A DNA stretch of 5,639 nucleotides from an uncultured Clostridia bacterium (GCA_958445555.1 CAUCSW010000060.1:1-5639); one strand, 5' to 3'; numbered from the stretch's first letter, positions 1-5,349 are shown. A program made the numbers and translations. The notes: a model not told the origin generated them from the letters alone.

Positions 1-90
1 CGTGCGCAGGGTGCGCGGCGGTGGGCGGCGGAAGATAGGGTGAGCTGACATGGTCCGCTTAAAGCATAGCCGAGCCGCAGGCAGCGCCGC

Positions 91-113
91 GAGCCCTCCC
101 GTCGGGAGGGCTC
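91..113. repeat. Perfect 10-bp inverted repeat, 3-nt loop
   Basis: The arms GAGCCCTCCC and GGGAGGGCTC are separated by GTC. Neither strand has a T tract after the hairpin: AAAACGG follows on plus and a GC-rich stretch follows on minus. It is therefore not a standard intrinsic terminator. It may be part of a structured RNA that extends past the left edge, or a back-up terminator stem behind the one at 136-166. Confidence 0.6.
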
Positions 114-135
114 AAAACGGGCAGCATAGTTTGAT

Positions 136-166
136 AAAAAATAAGACCCTGCCGAAAAAGCAGGGC
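136..166 (-). terminator. Probable intrinsic terminator of the lipid operon
   Basis: Read on the minus strand, the stem GCCCUGC pairs with GCAGGGU (six Watson-Crick pairs plus a G-U) around the loop UUUUUCG, and is followed by UCUUAUUUUUU. This is a typical Firmicute rho-independent terminator. It lies about 265 nt beyond the LRAT stop codon with no other minus-strand gene between, so it is the best candidate for the end of the five-gene transcript. The long gap leaves room for a structured 3' region. Confidence 0.7.
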
Positions 167-187
167 TTTCTGAAAAACGAAACCGCA

Positions 188-239
188 CCGACGCCCGTTT
201 GAAGCGCCTTCGGCGCTTAGCGGCGCTGCCGCCCGTCGG
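188..239. repeat. Nested inverted repeats forming a possible three-way junction
   Basis: The outer arms CCGACG (188-193) and CGTCGG (234-239) enclose two perfect hairpins: AAGCGCC/GGCGCTT around TTC (202-218) and GCGGC/GCCGC around GCT (220-232). The unpaired stretch is mainly 194-201, with single bases at 219 and 233. It could be part of an RNA in either direction. If it is on the minus strand, it sits in the 3' region of the LRAT operon just before the terminator. Confidence 0.4.
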
Positions 240-308
240 CTTAACCTCCAAGCGGATTTGGGTCCGGATACCGTTGTTACACTTTTTTTTGATGGACAAT
301 TGCGATAT

Positions 309-352
309 GCGGTTCGATAATAGGGCGCCGAACCGCGTTCGTCAGGACGAAC
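309..352. repeat. Two back-to-back perfect hairpins
   Basis: GCGGTTCG (309-316) pairs with CGAACCGC (329-336) around a 12-nt loop. The next base starts a second hairpin, GTTCGT (337-342) with ACGAAC (347-352) around CAGG. No T tract follows directly on either strand, although there are eight Ts at 283-290 on plus. Function unknown; it may be a 3' UTR structure of the LRAT message. Confidence 0.4.
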
Positions 353-431
353 CCCCGTTAAGCACCCGACTTATTAAGACCGACTGCGTCCGGGGCGAGA
401 GAATAAACCGACAATACCCGCGCAGGGGGAC

Positions 432-869
432 TCAGGTGCGGTCTGCCTGTTCGGGTTTGTCGGATTGCCTGTTCAGCTTCTCCCTGATCGACCGTCTTAT
501 CGAGTCCACAACCCCCGAATGAGGAGCGCCGAATACGCATTCGTTTGCAAAGTGCTCGCAGTTGTTGTGAAGAATGTTGTATCCCTTTTCGCCGATCCTT
601 GACCTTGCGATTTCGACGGTCTTATCCGCCGAATTTCGCTTCAGACGTTCCGAAAGGTCAAGCTTTGCCGTCTCGACCTCGCCGCCGTTGCGAAAGATGT
701 CGATATCGGTCGAAATGACCTCTATTTCATCGGGGTCTCGCGAGGCACCGTCGGGCGGACCGAATTGAATCACGCTCTCGTCATCGACATATATACCGTA
801 GTGGTAATAAAAGTCGACCTTTGTTCTTATCATATCGCCTTTATGCGGATGACACGGCTCCCAGTTCAA
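432..869 (-). CDS. LRAT-domain (permuted papain-fold) acyltransferase/phospholipase
   Basis: A 145-residue protein, almost entirely a lecithin:retinol acyltransferase (LRAT/HRASLS) domain. The N-terminal PHKGD motif (8-12) matches the PKPGD of animal HRASLS enzymes. HYGIYV follows, with the first catalytic His at 23, and NNCEHFANE carries the nucleophile Cys104. The tail GAPHSGVVDSI resembles the HRASLS segment after the Cys. Characterised relatives take an acyl chain from phosphatidylcholine onto Cys and then hydrolyse it or transfer it to an amine, lysolipid or retinol. The second family His (35 in HRASLS3) is Gln35 here. There is no signal peptide and no C-terminal membrane anchor, so it is probably cytosolic or membrane-peripheral. 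The TTG start is chosen because GGAGG lies 9 nt upstream, TTGA overlaps the ACP stop, and the PxKGD motif would be lost from Met13. The fold is secure; the substrate is not known. Confidence 0.88.
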   Translation of the reverse strand: MNWEPCHPHKGDMIRTKVDFYYHYGIYVDDESVIQFGPPDGASRDPDEIEVISTDIDIFRNGGEVETAKLDLSERLKRNSADKTVEIARSRIGEKGYNILHNNCEHFANECVFGAPHSGVVDSIRRSIREKLNRQSDKPEQADRT

Positions 870-1105
870 TTCTCTTCGCCTCCGAGACGGTCGATGACAT
901 CGCCGACCGTGCGAAGATTTTTAAGGTCGTCGTTATTGAAGGATACTCCGAACTCCTCTTCAAGCGCAAGCGCCAGATAGAGCATACCTATTGAGTTGAG
1001 TCCGAGGTCTTGGACAAGGGAGGTCTCTCTGCTCATCGTAGACATATCGAGCTTAATCTCAAATACCTGTTCGAATATTTTGCCGAGCTTATCAATCGTT
1101 TTCAT
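866..1105 (-). CDS. Free acyl carrier protein
   Basis: A 79-residue acidic protein with the four-helix ACP pattern. The core is DLGLNSIGMLYLALALEEEF at 33-52, with Ser38 at the phosphopantetheine site. The usual DSL is NSI here. The protein would be loaded with 4'-phosphopantetheine by a holo-ACP synthase encoded elsewhere and carry an acyl thioester in the cytosol. It sits between a PlsC-like acyltransferase (89-nt gap) and the LRAT gene (4-base TTGA overlap). This suggests a dedicated carrier for the cassette rather than the housekeeping fatty-acid ACP, which normally keeps DSL and sits with fab genes. The ATG start has only a weak AGG-type site upstream. A D-alanyl or other aminoacyl carrier role is possible, but no matching partner genes are present here. 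Confidence 0.9.
   Translation of the reverse strand: MKTIDKLGKIFEQVFEIKLDMSTMSRETSLVQDLGLNSIGMLYLALALEEEFGVSFNNDDLKNLRTVGDVIDRLGGEEN
867..883 (-). promoter_or_regulatory. Ribosome binding site deciding the LRAT TTG start
   Basis: GGAGG on the minus strand (879-883) lies 9 nt before the TTG at 869-867, inside the last codons of the ACP gene. The TTG shares two bases with the ACP stop TGA (868-866). This is a classic translational-coupling arrangement, with TTG instead of the usual ATG. Confidence 0.7.
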
Positions 1106-1194
1106 ATCTCTGTTTTCTGCCTTTTGTCTTTCCCTTTTTAAATATTTAGTATGATTCGTTACTGTGAACGGTATTATCGTCGGTTATCAACCGC
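1106..1194 (-). other. Gap between the PlsC-like gene and ACP, with a short hairpin
   Basis: This 89-nt gap is the longest inside the operon. Directly after the upstream stop codon is a CGGTT/AACCG hairpin (1181-1193), too short and without a U tract to be a terminator. The rest is AT-rich towards the ACP start. I found no -35/-10 pair with sound spacing. An internal promoter for ACP-LRAT cannot be excluded, but the sequence does not show one clearly. Confidence 0.4.
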
Positions 1195-1905
1195 TCATCC
1201 GTCGATCGGTGCGCGACCTTCTATGTACGCATTATATGCATCTTCGCACTCTTCCATTTTAAGAAGGAGCTTCTTTGAGATCTCATCCGCCTTTGCCGCG
1301 TTGAGCAACGCTCCCGCATCCTCGGGATACAAAGGTTCGCCCACTGCGACGACCCGTCTTTCGTACCAGTGAAGGCGTTCTTTTGTGTATATCGGCACTA
1401 TCGGAACACCCGCTCTGCCTGCGATGAGGACCGCACCGGATTTTATACCGCTCAGATCCCCGTCGCGATGCAGCGCACCCTGCGGGAACACCGTGAGCAC
1501 CCTGCCTTCTTTAAGCACTTCGACCGACTTTTTTATAGCTTCGATGTCGAAGGAATTGCGGTCGATCTTTATACATCCCATGCCGCGCAGAAGTACCGCC
1601 GCAAGGCGATTCTTCATAAGCGTTTCGGCTGCGAGAAAATGAACCCTTCGGTACCAAAAAGCGCTTCCTATGACAAAGGGATCCGAAAAGCCCGAGTGAT
1701 TCGATACTATCATCACTCCTCCCGTAGGGAGTTTTGAAGGCGCCGCGGTTTGTACTCCTATCTTTTTAATTCGGAACAGGATAAGACAAGGAGTGCAGAC
1801 AAGCCTGCCGAGATCCATCGGGAAGCGCCTGATGTCTAAAAATCGCGCTTTTGCTCTGCCCGCGGCAGTGCTTTTCCCCTCCGATCGTTTGTTTGATGAA
1901 TTCAT
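1195..1905 (-). CDS. PlsC-like 1-acylglycerol-3-phosphate acyltransferase, copy A
   Basis: 236 residues with the PlsC/LPLAT blocks in order. Block I is NHSGFSD (catalytic His70 and Asp75, the HX4D motif). Block II is GCIKIDR (Arg116). Block III is VFPQGALHRDG (about 139-149). Block IV is GVPIVPIYT (about 166-174). Block III normally reads FPEGTR; here Glu is Gln142 and the Arg is missing from its usual place, so the phosphate-binding pocket may be altered. The family moves an acyl group from acyl-ACP or acyl-CoA to lysophosphatidate or related lysolipids at the inner membrane face. Residues 1-28 are basic and not part of the domain. The ATG lacks a good ribosome site, and Met30 is an alternative start. 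It follows PlsC copy B by 31 nt. The acceptor is unknown. Confidence 0.88.
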   Translation of the reverse strand: MNSSNKRSEGKSTAAGRAKARFLDIRRFPMDLGRLVCTPCLILFRIKKIGVQTAAPSKLPTGGVMIVSNHSGFSDPFVIGSAFWYRRVHFLAAETLMKNRLAAVLLRGMGCIKIDRNSFDIEAIKKSVEVLKEGRVLTVFPQGALHRDGDLSGIKSGAVLIAGRAGVPIVPIYTKERLHWYERRVVAVGEPLYPEDAGALLNAAKADEISKKLLLKMEECEDAYNAYIEGRAPIDG

Positions 1906-1936
1906 AATACTTTATTGTTTCACGCCTTTTGAAGAT

Positions 1937-2569
1937 TTATTTTGCTTCTTCCTTGAGCTCAAAGACCTTGCTTTCAAGGTAACGGGTGAGCCTTTCGACC
2001 TCGTCCTTGTCGGGATTTTTATCGCGGCAGAGCTCGCAAAGCCGAATCTCCTCGCCGATCACGACATGCGCACGCCTGCCCAAACCGTAATTTCCGTCTG
2101 TATAAACAGGAACTATCGGAGCTCCCGAATTCAGAGCAATATGAACAACGCTCGGTGTAAACGGCCACTCCTTATCTCCGACGGGCAGCCTGCTTTGCGG
2201 AAAGATCCCTACGGAGCCGCCGCGGTCAAGCTCTTCGACCGATTCGGCTGCGAAGGAAAAATCGAAGTCGGTCCGATTTACATATATGCCGCCGAGCTTG
2301 AATAACAACCACGACAGAGCCTTGCTCTTCGTAAAGAGCACCTCCGCCATCAGAAAGCGGATGTTCCTGAAAGGAAAAACGGTAAGATATAAAACAAAAT
2401 CCATAAGAGAGCGGTGATTCGAAACGAGCAAACAGGGCTTAGGGAGCCTGCGCTTTGCCGATCCCTTTTTGCTGACGATGACTTTGGGTCTTAAGTAGAG
2501 CAGTGCAGGCAGGCAACCCGTTATCTTTACAAACGCCGTTACCGCCTTGCTCGGCTTCGGTCTGCGCAT
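1937..2569 (-). CDS. PlsC-like acyltransferase, copy B
   Basis: 210 residues, with the same fold as the neighbouring acyltransferase but diverged. Block I is NHRSLMD (His52, Asp57). Block II is GGIYVNR (Arg99). Block III is GIFPQSRLP (about 121-129), keeping an Arg but with Gln125 for the usual Glu and Ser for Gly. Block IV is GAPIVPVYT (149-157). The N-terminus (about 8-28) is mildly hydrophobic and may lie along the membrane. Only 4 nt separate its ATG from the ligase stop codon, so the two are almost certainly co-translated. Two PlsC-like enzymes in series suggest either successive acylation of one backbone, or two acceptors served by the same activated acyl donor. Membership in the lysophospholipid acyltransferase superfamily is clear; calling it a true plsC would go too far. 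Confidence 0.88.
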   Translation of the reverse strand: MRRPKPSKAVTAFVKITGCLPALLYLRPKVIVSKKGSAKRRLPKPCLLVSNHRSLMDFVLYLTVFPFRNIRFLMAEVLFTKSKALSWLLFKLGGIYVNRTDFDFSFAAESVEELDRGGSVGIFPQSRLPVGDKEWPFTPSVVHIALNSGAPIVPVYTDGNYGLGRRAHVVIGEEIRLCELCRDKNPDKDEVERLTRYLESKVFELKEEAK

Positions 2570-2573
2570 ACCG

Positions 2574-4538
2574 TCACATCCGCCCTTCTATATAACGGGC
2601 AAGCTCTTCCGCCGTATAGCGATAGCTTTCCTTTTCGGATACACCCGTTATTTTGAATTGTTCGGCAAGTGCCGACAGTATCGAAAAATACTGCAGACTT
2701 GTCGCCCCGAGATCGAGAATAATGTGGTCGTTTATACCAACGGCATCGGGTTCGACACCGAGCTCTTTCGCCACCGTCCTGCGAACCTCTTCGATCAGTG
2801 CGGGGCTTACCGCACCGTCGGGGGCACCTTTTACCGCCCCGAGCACCTCGCCGAACGGCAAAAGATGTATCTTGCCCTCCGCGATCCCGCGGGAAAGATA
2901 TTTTCTGCCGACCTTGACCGCCGCTGCGGGGGCAATGTCGTCATAGGTGAAATAAAAGCGTTTTACCGCCGCGGTAAGCGGCAATGCGTTATTGTCCGAA
3001 TACGCTTTTTTTGCGGTCTCCTCGGTTTTGGCGGGAGAAAGGTATTTTCCGATCTTCACCACAAGGCAAAGCTCTTCGCCGTTCCCCGTGTCAAGTCCCA
3101 GCACCGAGTACGCTTCTGCCGAGGGGAGTGAGAAGCACTGTTCGGTATCATCGGGATTTATGTTCTCGCCGTTTTCGCCGATGACTGTATCGCTCTTTCT
3201 TCCCCTGATATACCAGCGGCCGTCCTTTAATTCTGCAATGTCGCCCGTGTCGAACCACTCGGGAGTCTCATGCTCAATGCCGTTTACCATTGTGCGGCGG
3301 CATAACGAGTCTCCGCTCACAAGCAGGCTTCCGTCCTCCGAAAGTCGGTATTTTACCGAGTCAAACGGACTGCCCACCGAGTTCAGGTTCATATACGACG
3401 GCTTTCCCGAAAGCTCGACCGACGCTATACCGATCTCGCTCATACCGTATCCGTTATGAAGAGGATAGCCTATTGAGTTTATCAACTTAAGTGCGGAGGA
3501 ACGCAGACTGCTTCCGCCGCTTATGAGGAATCGGACACTGTCTCCGAACAATCTGTCCGTGACGCTCCGCATCATCCTTCTTGCAACATATCCGCCGAAA
3601 CGCGGAAAAACATTCTGAATACCGGTGCAGAACTTTGCGGCACGGCGGAACTTTTTCTGTTCCTTATCACTTCGCTTGCCGAGCTCCTTTGTCAACTGCT
3701 TTTCTATGGTGTGCCACAGCATGGGGACCGCAAAGATATGGGTGACTCCGTGCCTGCGGCAGGTGGCGAGTATCGTGTCCGACGAGTAGTCCCTCAAGAA
3801 CACAAAGGTCCTGCCGAAAAACGCAAACCAGAAGTAGACCGCGACCAGTCCGAAAATATGGTAAAACGGAAGAAAGGCAAGCTGCTTGATCTCGCCTTTG
3901 CAGCAGGCTGATACCTGCGGACACTTCTTCAATATCGAAGAGGTGTTGAGTATCTGTGCGGAAAGCTCCGCCCCCGTGAAAAAGCAGACGGTCTCGTTCA
4001 TCGATGTCGCCGAGGTCGAAAGCGCCAGCTCATTTGCAAAAACATCCTCGGGCACGGCGGGAAATACCGCACCCGCTTTGTCGGAGCCGTCTTTGCCGGC
4101 AGCGTCGCCGAGCTCCGCAAAAGTGATGTATTCCGCGTTCAGAAGACCCGTTTTATCCGAGATCACATACCTTACGCCGAGGTCGGAAATTATCCGATTC
4201 GAAAGCTTTTCGGGATGACGGCAGTTTACGAGCAGCGGTCTGTTTCCGCTGCGAAGTATCGCCCAAAACGAGGCTATCCATTCGACCCCGTTTTCCGCTT
4301 CTATCCCGATAAATTCGTTTTGCGCTCCCACCTTGGAATAAATGGCCGAGGCATAGCGCTCGGAGAGCAGACGGGTCTCTTTATATGTCGTCTTTTTTAT
4401 GCGGTAGCCGTCCGTGGTTTCGGCAAAACAAGTATCACCGAAATCAAACATAATGTTATAGATTGCTTTTAAGCTTTTGTCCGAGTTCTCAAGAGCCGCG
4501 GTGTTTTCGGTGACGATCTTTTTGAGTCTTCTTTTCAA
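2574..4538 (-). CDS. AMP-forming acyl ligase fused to a C-terminal acyl carrier domain
   Basis: 654 residues: an adenylate-forming enzyme of the long-chain acyl-CoA synthetase/fatty acyl-AMP ligase type (about 25-555) plus a carrier domain (about 578-654). Visible motifs are LPFYHIFG (A4, His227), SGGSSL (341-345), YGMSE (A5, 364-368), TGD (A7, 431-433), the hinge GRKSD (446-450) and VKVGRK with the likely A10 Lys542. The A3 P-loop is odd: TSATSMNET (175-183) replaces TSGTTGxPK, losing both Gly and the Lys. The carrier core is DLGATSLQYF with Ser614 for phosphopantetheine (TSL instead of DSL). It would activate a carboxylic acid as acyl-AMP and load it in cis or onto the free ACP. The TTG start has AGGGG 6 nt upstream; the next Met is residue 30. 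It is first in the operon. There is no condensation or ketosynthase domain, so it is not an NRPS or PKS module. Confidence 0.9.
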   Translation of the reverse strand: MKRRLKKIVTENTAALENSDKSLKAIYNIMFDFGDTCFAETTDGYRIKKTTYKETRLLSERYASAIYSKVGAQNEFIGIEAENGVEWIASFWAILRSGNRPLLVNCRHPEKLSNRIISDLGVRYVISDKTGLLNAEYITFAELGDAAGKDGSDKAGAVFPAVPEDVFANELALSTSATSMNETVCFFTGAELSAQILNTSSILKKCPQVSACCKGEIKQLAFLPFYHIFGLVAVYFWFAFFGRTFVFLRDYSSDTILATCRRHGVTHIFAVPMLWHTIEKQLTKELGKRSDKEQKKFRRAAKFCTGIQNVFPRFGGYVARRMMRSVTDRLFGDSVRFLISGGSSLRSSALKLINSIGYPLHNGYGMSEIGIASVELSGKPSYMNLNSVGSPFDSVKYRLSEDGSLLVSGDSLCRRTMVNGIEHETPEWFDTGDIAELKDGRWYIRGRKSDTVIGENGENINPDDTEQCFSLPSAEAYSVLGLDTGNGEELCLVVKIGKYLSPAKTEETAKKAYSDNNALPLTAAVKRFYFTYDDIAPAAAVKVGRKYLSRGIAEGKIHLLPFGEVLGAVKGAPDGAVSPALIEEVRRTVAKELGVEPDAVGINDHIILDLGATSLQYFSILSALAEQFKITGVSEKESYRYTAEELARYIEGRM

Positions 4539-4549
4539 TAAAATCCCCT
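4536..4549 (-). promoter_or_regulatory. Ribosome binding site deciding the ligase TTG start
   Basis: AGGGG on the minus strand (4545-4549) is spaced 6 nt from the TTG at 4538-4536. No in-frame ATG lies nearby: the first Met codon is residue 30, within what looks like the start of the conserved domain. Confidence 0.6.
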
Positions 4550-4732
4550 GTTTCGGTTTTCAGTGTTATTGCGGGTCTCTCTCGCCCGCAGCTTTTGCCG
4601 CCGCCAAAATGCTCAGCGTCCGCCCGACCTTCGCCGCCCGGATGCGGCGGAAGATAAAGCCGTCGTTCGGCCGACGCTCGGATGCGATGCGGTAGGGCGT
4701 GCCGCAAACAACATAAAATCGGTATACCCGAC
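4539..4732 (-). promoter_or_regulatory. Structured leader region of the lipid operon
   Basis: This region between the terminator of the membrane-protein gene and the ligase start has no credible gene. It holds a bulged 9-bp hairpin (4629-4653), a CGTCG/CGACG hairpin (4661-4676), and a GCGGG/CCCGC hairpin (4571-4589) about 33 nt before the start codon. AGCGTC (4615-4620) can also pair with GACGCT (4673-4678), which would exclude the 4661-4676 hairpin. CGGATGCG occurs twice (4639-4646 and 4679-4686). The operon promoter should lie here, but I see no convincing -35/-10 pair. No known riboswitch core was recognised. Confidence 0.35.
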
Positions 4733-4760
4733 AAAAACCGTGCAAATTCAATCTGCACGG
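4733..4760 (-). terminator. Intrinsic terminator of the small membrane-protein gene
   Basis: On the minus strand CCGTGCA pairs with TGCACGG around a 9-nt loop and is followed directly by TTTTTG. It lies 72 nt after the stop codon of the membrane-protein gene. It separates that gene from the lipid operon, so the two are probably transcribed independently. Confidence 0.8.
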
Positions 4761-4832
4761 CGGTTGCCTTTTAATGCTTAGATTATTTGCGGAAGAAAGG
4801 CGCGCTTCCTGTCGGTTGTAAGCCGGATTCCG

Positions 4833-5126
4833 TTATCCGATAGTCCTTCCGAGAACACTGAGCAAGACGATGAAATAGACTATGAAAAGAACGGTGAAAA
4901 CAATTCCGACAGGCAGACCGACCTTTGCAAGGATCCTGCCGACCTTGGCTTTTCCGAAAACGGCGCCGTTCTCGCGGGCAAAATTATCGGCTTGCGATAT
5001 TCCGATCGCCGAGAAGATTATTCCGAGAATACTGAGGTAAAAGCTGCAGGCAAAGGCGAGACCGAGTATTCCGAATACCAGTACCTTTGTAGAAGTGTCT
5101 TTGGTCGTAATATTGTTGTTTTCCAT
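4833..5126 (-). CDS. Small two-helix membrane protein, DUF4190-like
   Basis: 97 residues. A short polar N-terminus (1-13) precedes a first hydrophobic segment (about 14-43), then a hydrophilic loop rich in charge and glycine (44-67), then a second hydrophobic segment (about 68-93). The pattern of a small-residue-rich first helix, then GKAKVGRILAKVG (58-70), then the second helix is that of DUF4190-type proteins, which are common in Firmicutes and Actinobacteria and have no defined function. GAGGAGAG lies 6 nt before the ATG, an excellent ribosome site. It has its own consensus promoter and its own terminator, so it is a single-gene unit. Nothing in the sequence ties it to the lipid operon apart from proximity and shared orientation. 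The family call rests on pattern recall only. Confidence 0.82.
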   Translation of the reverse strand: MENNNITTKDTSTKVLVFGILGLAFACSFYLSILGIIFSAIGISQADNFARENGAVFGKAKVGRILAKVGLPVGIVFTVLFIVYFIVLLSVLGRTIG

Positions 5127-5132
5127 GTGTAA

Positions 5133-5140
5133 CTCTCCTC
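5133..5140 (-). promoter_or_regulatory. Ribosome binding site of the membrane-protein gene
   Basis: GAGGAGAG on the minus strand, 6 nt before the ATG at 5126-5124. It is close to the full Shine-Dalgarno consensus and fixes this start. Confidence 0.8.
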
Positions 5141-5183
5141 ATTAGTGGCTGCGATCCTGCCGCAGCCGTATTTTGAATATCGT

Positions 5184-5243
5184 GTGTTGTTCTCAATACA
5201 AAACAGATCGGGTACAACACTACAATAATTATATATGTTGTGT
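5184..5243. promoter_or_regulatory. Three copies of an ACAACAC-type motif at the promoter; possible operator or leader hairpin
   Basis: GTGTTGT (5184-5190), ACAACAC (5214-5220) and TGTTGTG (5236-5242) alternate in orientation. The middle and right copies flank the -10 box as an inverted repeat (ACAACA/TGTTGT, 16-nt spacer). The left and middle copies could form a hairpin in the leader RNA. This may be a repressor site or chance; no known regulator motif was recognised. Confidence 0.3.
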
Positions 5244-5256
5244 TCCATCAAGTCAA
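5228..5256 (-). promoter_or_regulatory. Sigma-A type promoter for the membrane-protein gene
   Basis: On the minus strand TTGACT (5251-5256) and TATAAT (5228-5233) are separated by exactly 17 nt. That is a near-perfect housekeeping promoter. Transcription would start near 5221, giving a leader of about 95 nt before the ATG at 5126. Confidence 0.85.
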
Positions 5257-5266
5257 CAAAATAGTT

Positions 5267-5296
5267 TTGCCTGCAGCCGATTTGATGAAATTTAAT
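5267..5296 (+). promoter_or_regulatory. Possible divergent plus-strand promoter
   Basis: TTGCCT (5267-5272) and TTTAAT (5291-5296) are separated by 18 nt. This matches 4/6 and 5/6 of the housekeeping boxes. It would drive a plus-strand transcript starting near 5303, through the structured block and ending at the terminator at 5569-5602. It is weaker than the minus-strand promoter, and an AT-rich stretch can produce such a match by chance. Confidence 0.35.
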
Positions 5297-5349
5297 TGAA
5301 AGGAGGCGGGAGGGATCTCGGCGACGGTGCGGGGGGAGGGGAGAACACC

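Larger units (their letters stand above)
1..431. other. Hairpin-rich non-coding region downstream of the lipid operon
   Basis: No convincing gene is seen on either strand. The stretch is GC-rich at both ends and full of short perfect inverted repeats: 91-113, 147-165, 202-218, 220-232, 309-336 and 337-352. Only 147-165 is followed by a U tract, on the minus strand, and it is annotated separately as a terminator. The remainder is either a long structured 3' untranslated region of the LRAT operon or an independent non-coding element. The left edge (1-50) is low-complexity G-rich DNA and could be the end of something outside the window; it cannot be interpreted from here. Confidence 0.6.

Noticed and set aside
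91..113. Intrinsic terminator
   Set aside because: The stem is perfect, but no T tract follows on either strand.
240..275. tRNA-like 3' half (CCTCCAAG followed by GGGTCCGGATACC)
   Set aside because: No T-loop TTCRANYC, no matching acceptor stem, no credible anticodon or D arm, and no CCA. Pairing is limited to four bases.
199..522. Plus-strand open frame of 107 codons
   Set aside because: It overlaps the 3' end of the LRAT gene on the other strand, crosses several hairpins, lacks a ribosome site and shows no domain pattern.
1106..1194. Internal promoter for ACP and LRAT
   Set aside because: TTCACA and TACTAA-like boxes can be picked out, but the spacing is about 11 nt, far from 17.
2574..4538. 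NRPS or PKS loading module
   Set aside because: Adenylation plus carrier domains could suggest this, but there is no condensation, ketosynthase or thioesterase domain, and the neighbours are glycerolipid-type acyltransferases. An acyl-ACP synthetase style enzyme fits better.
4539..4735. Small genes in the leader, such as open frames on both strands around 4477-4781
   Set aside because: They overlap hairpins and each other, lack ribosome sites and show Arg/Ala-rich composition typical of chance frames in GC-rich DNA.
5301..5341. G-quadruplex from the G3-G6 runs
   Set aside because: Four G3 runs exist, but the middle loop is 16 nt, so the standard motif is not met. It is only weak evidence.
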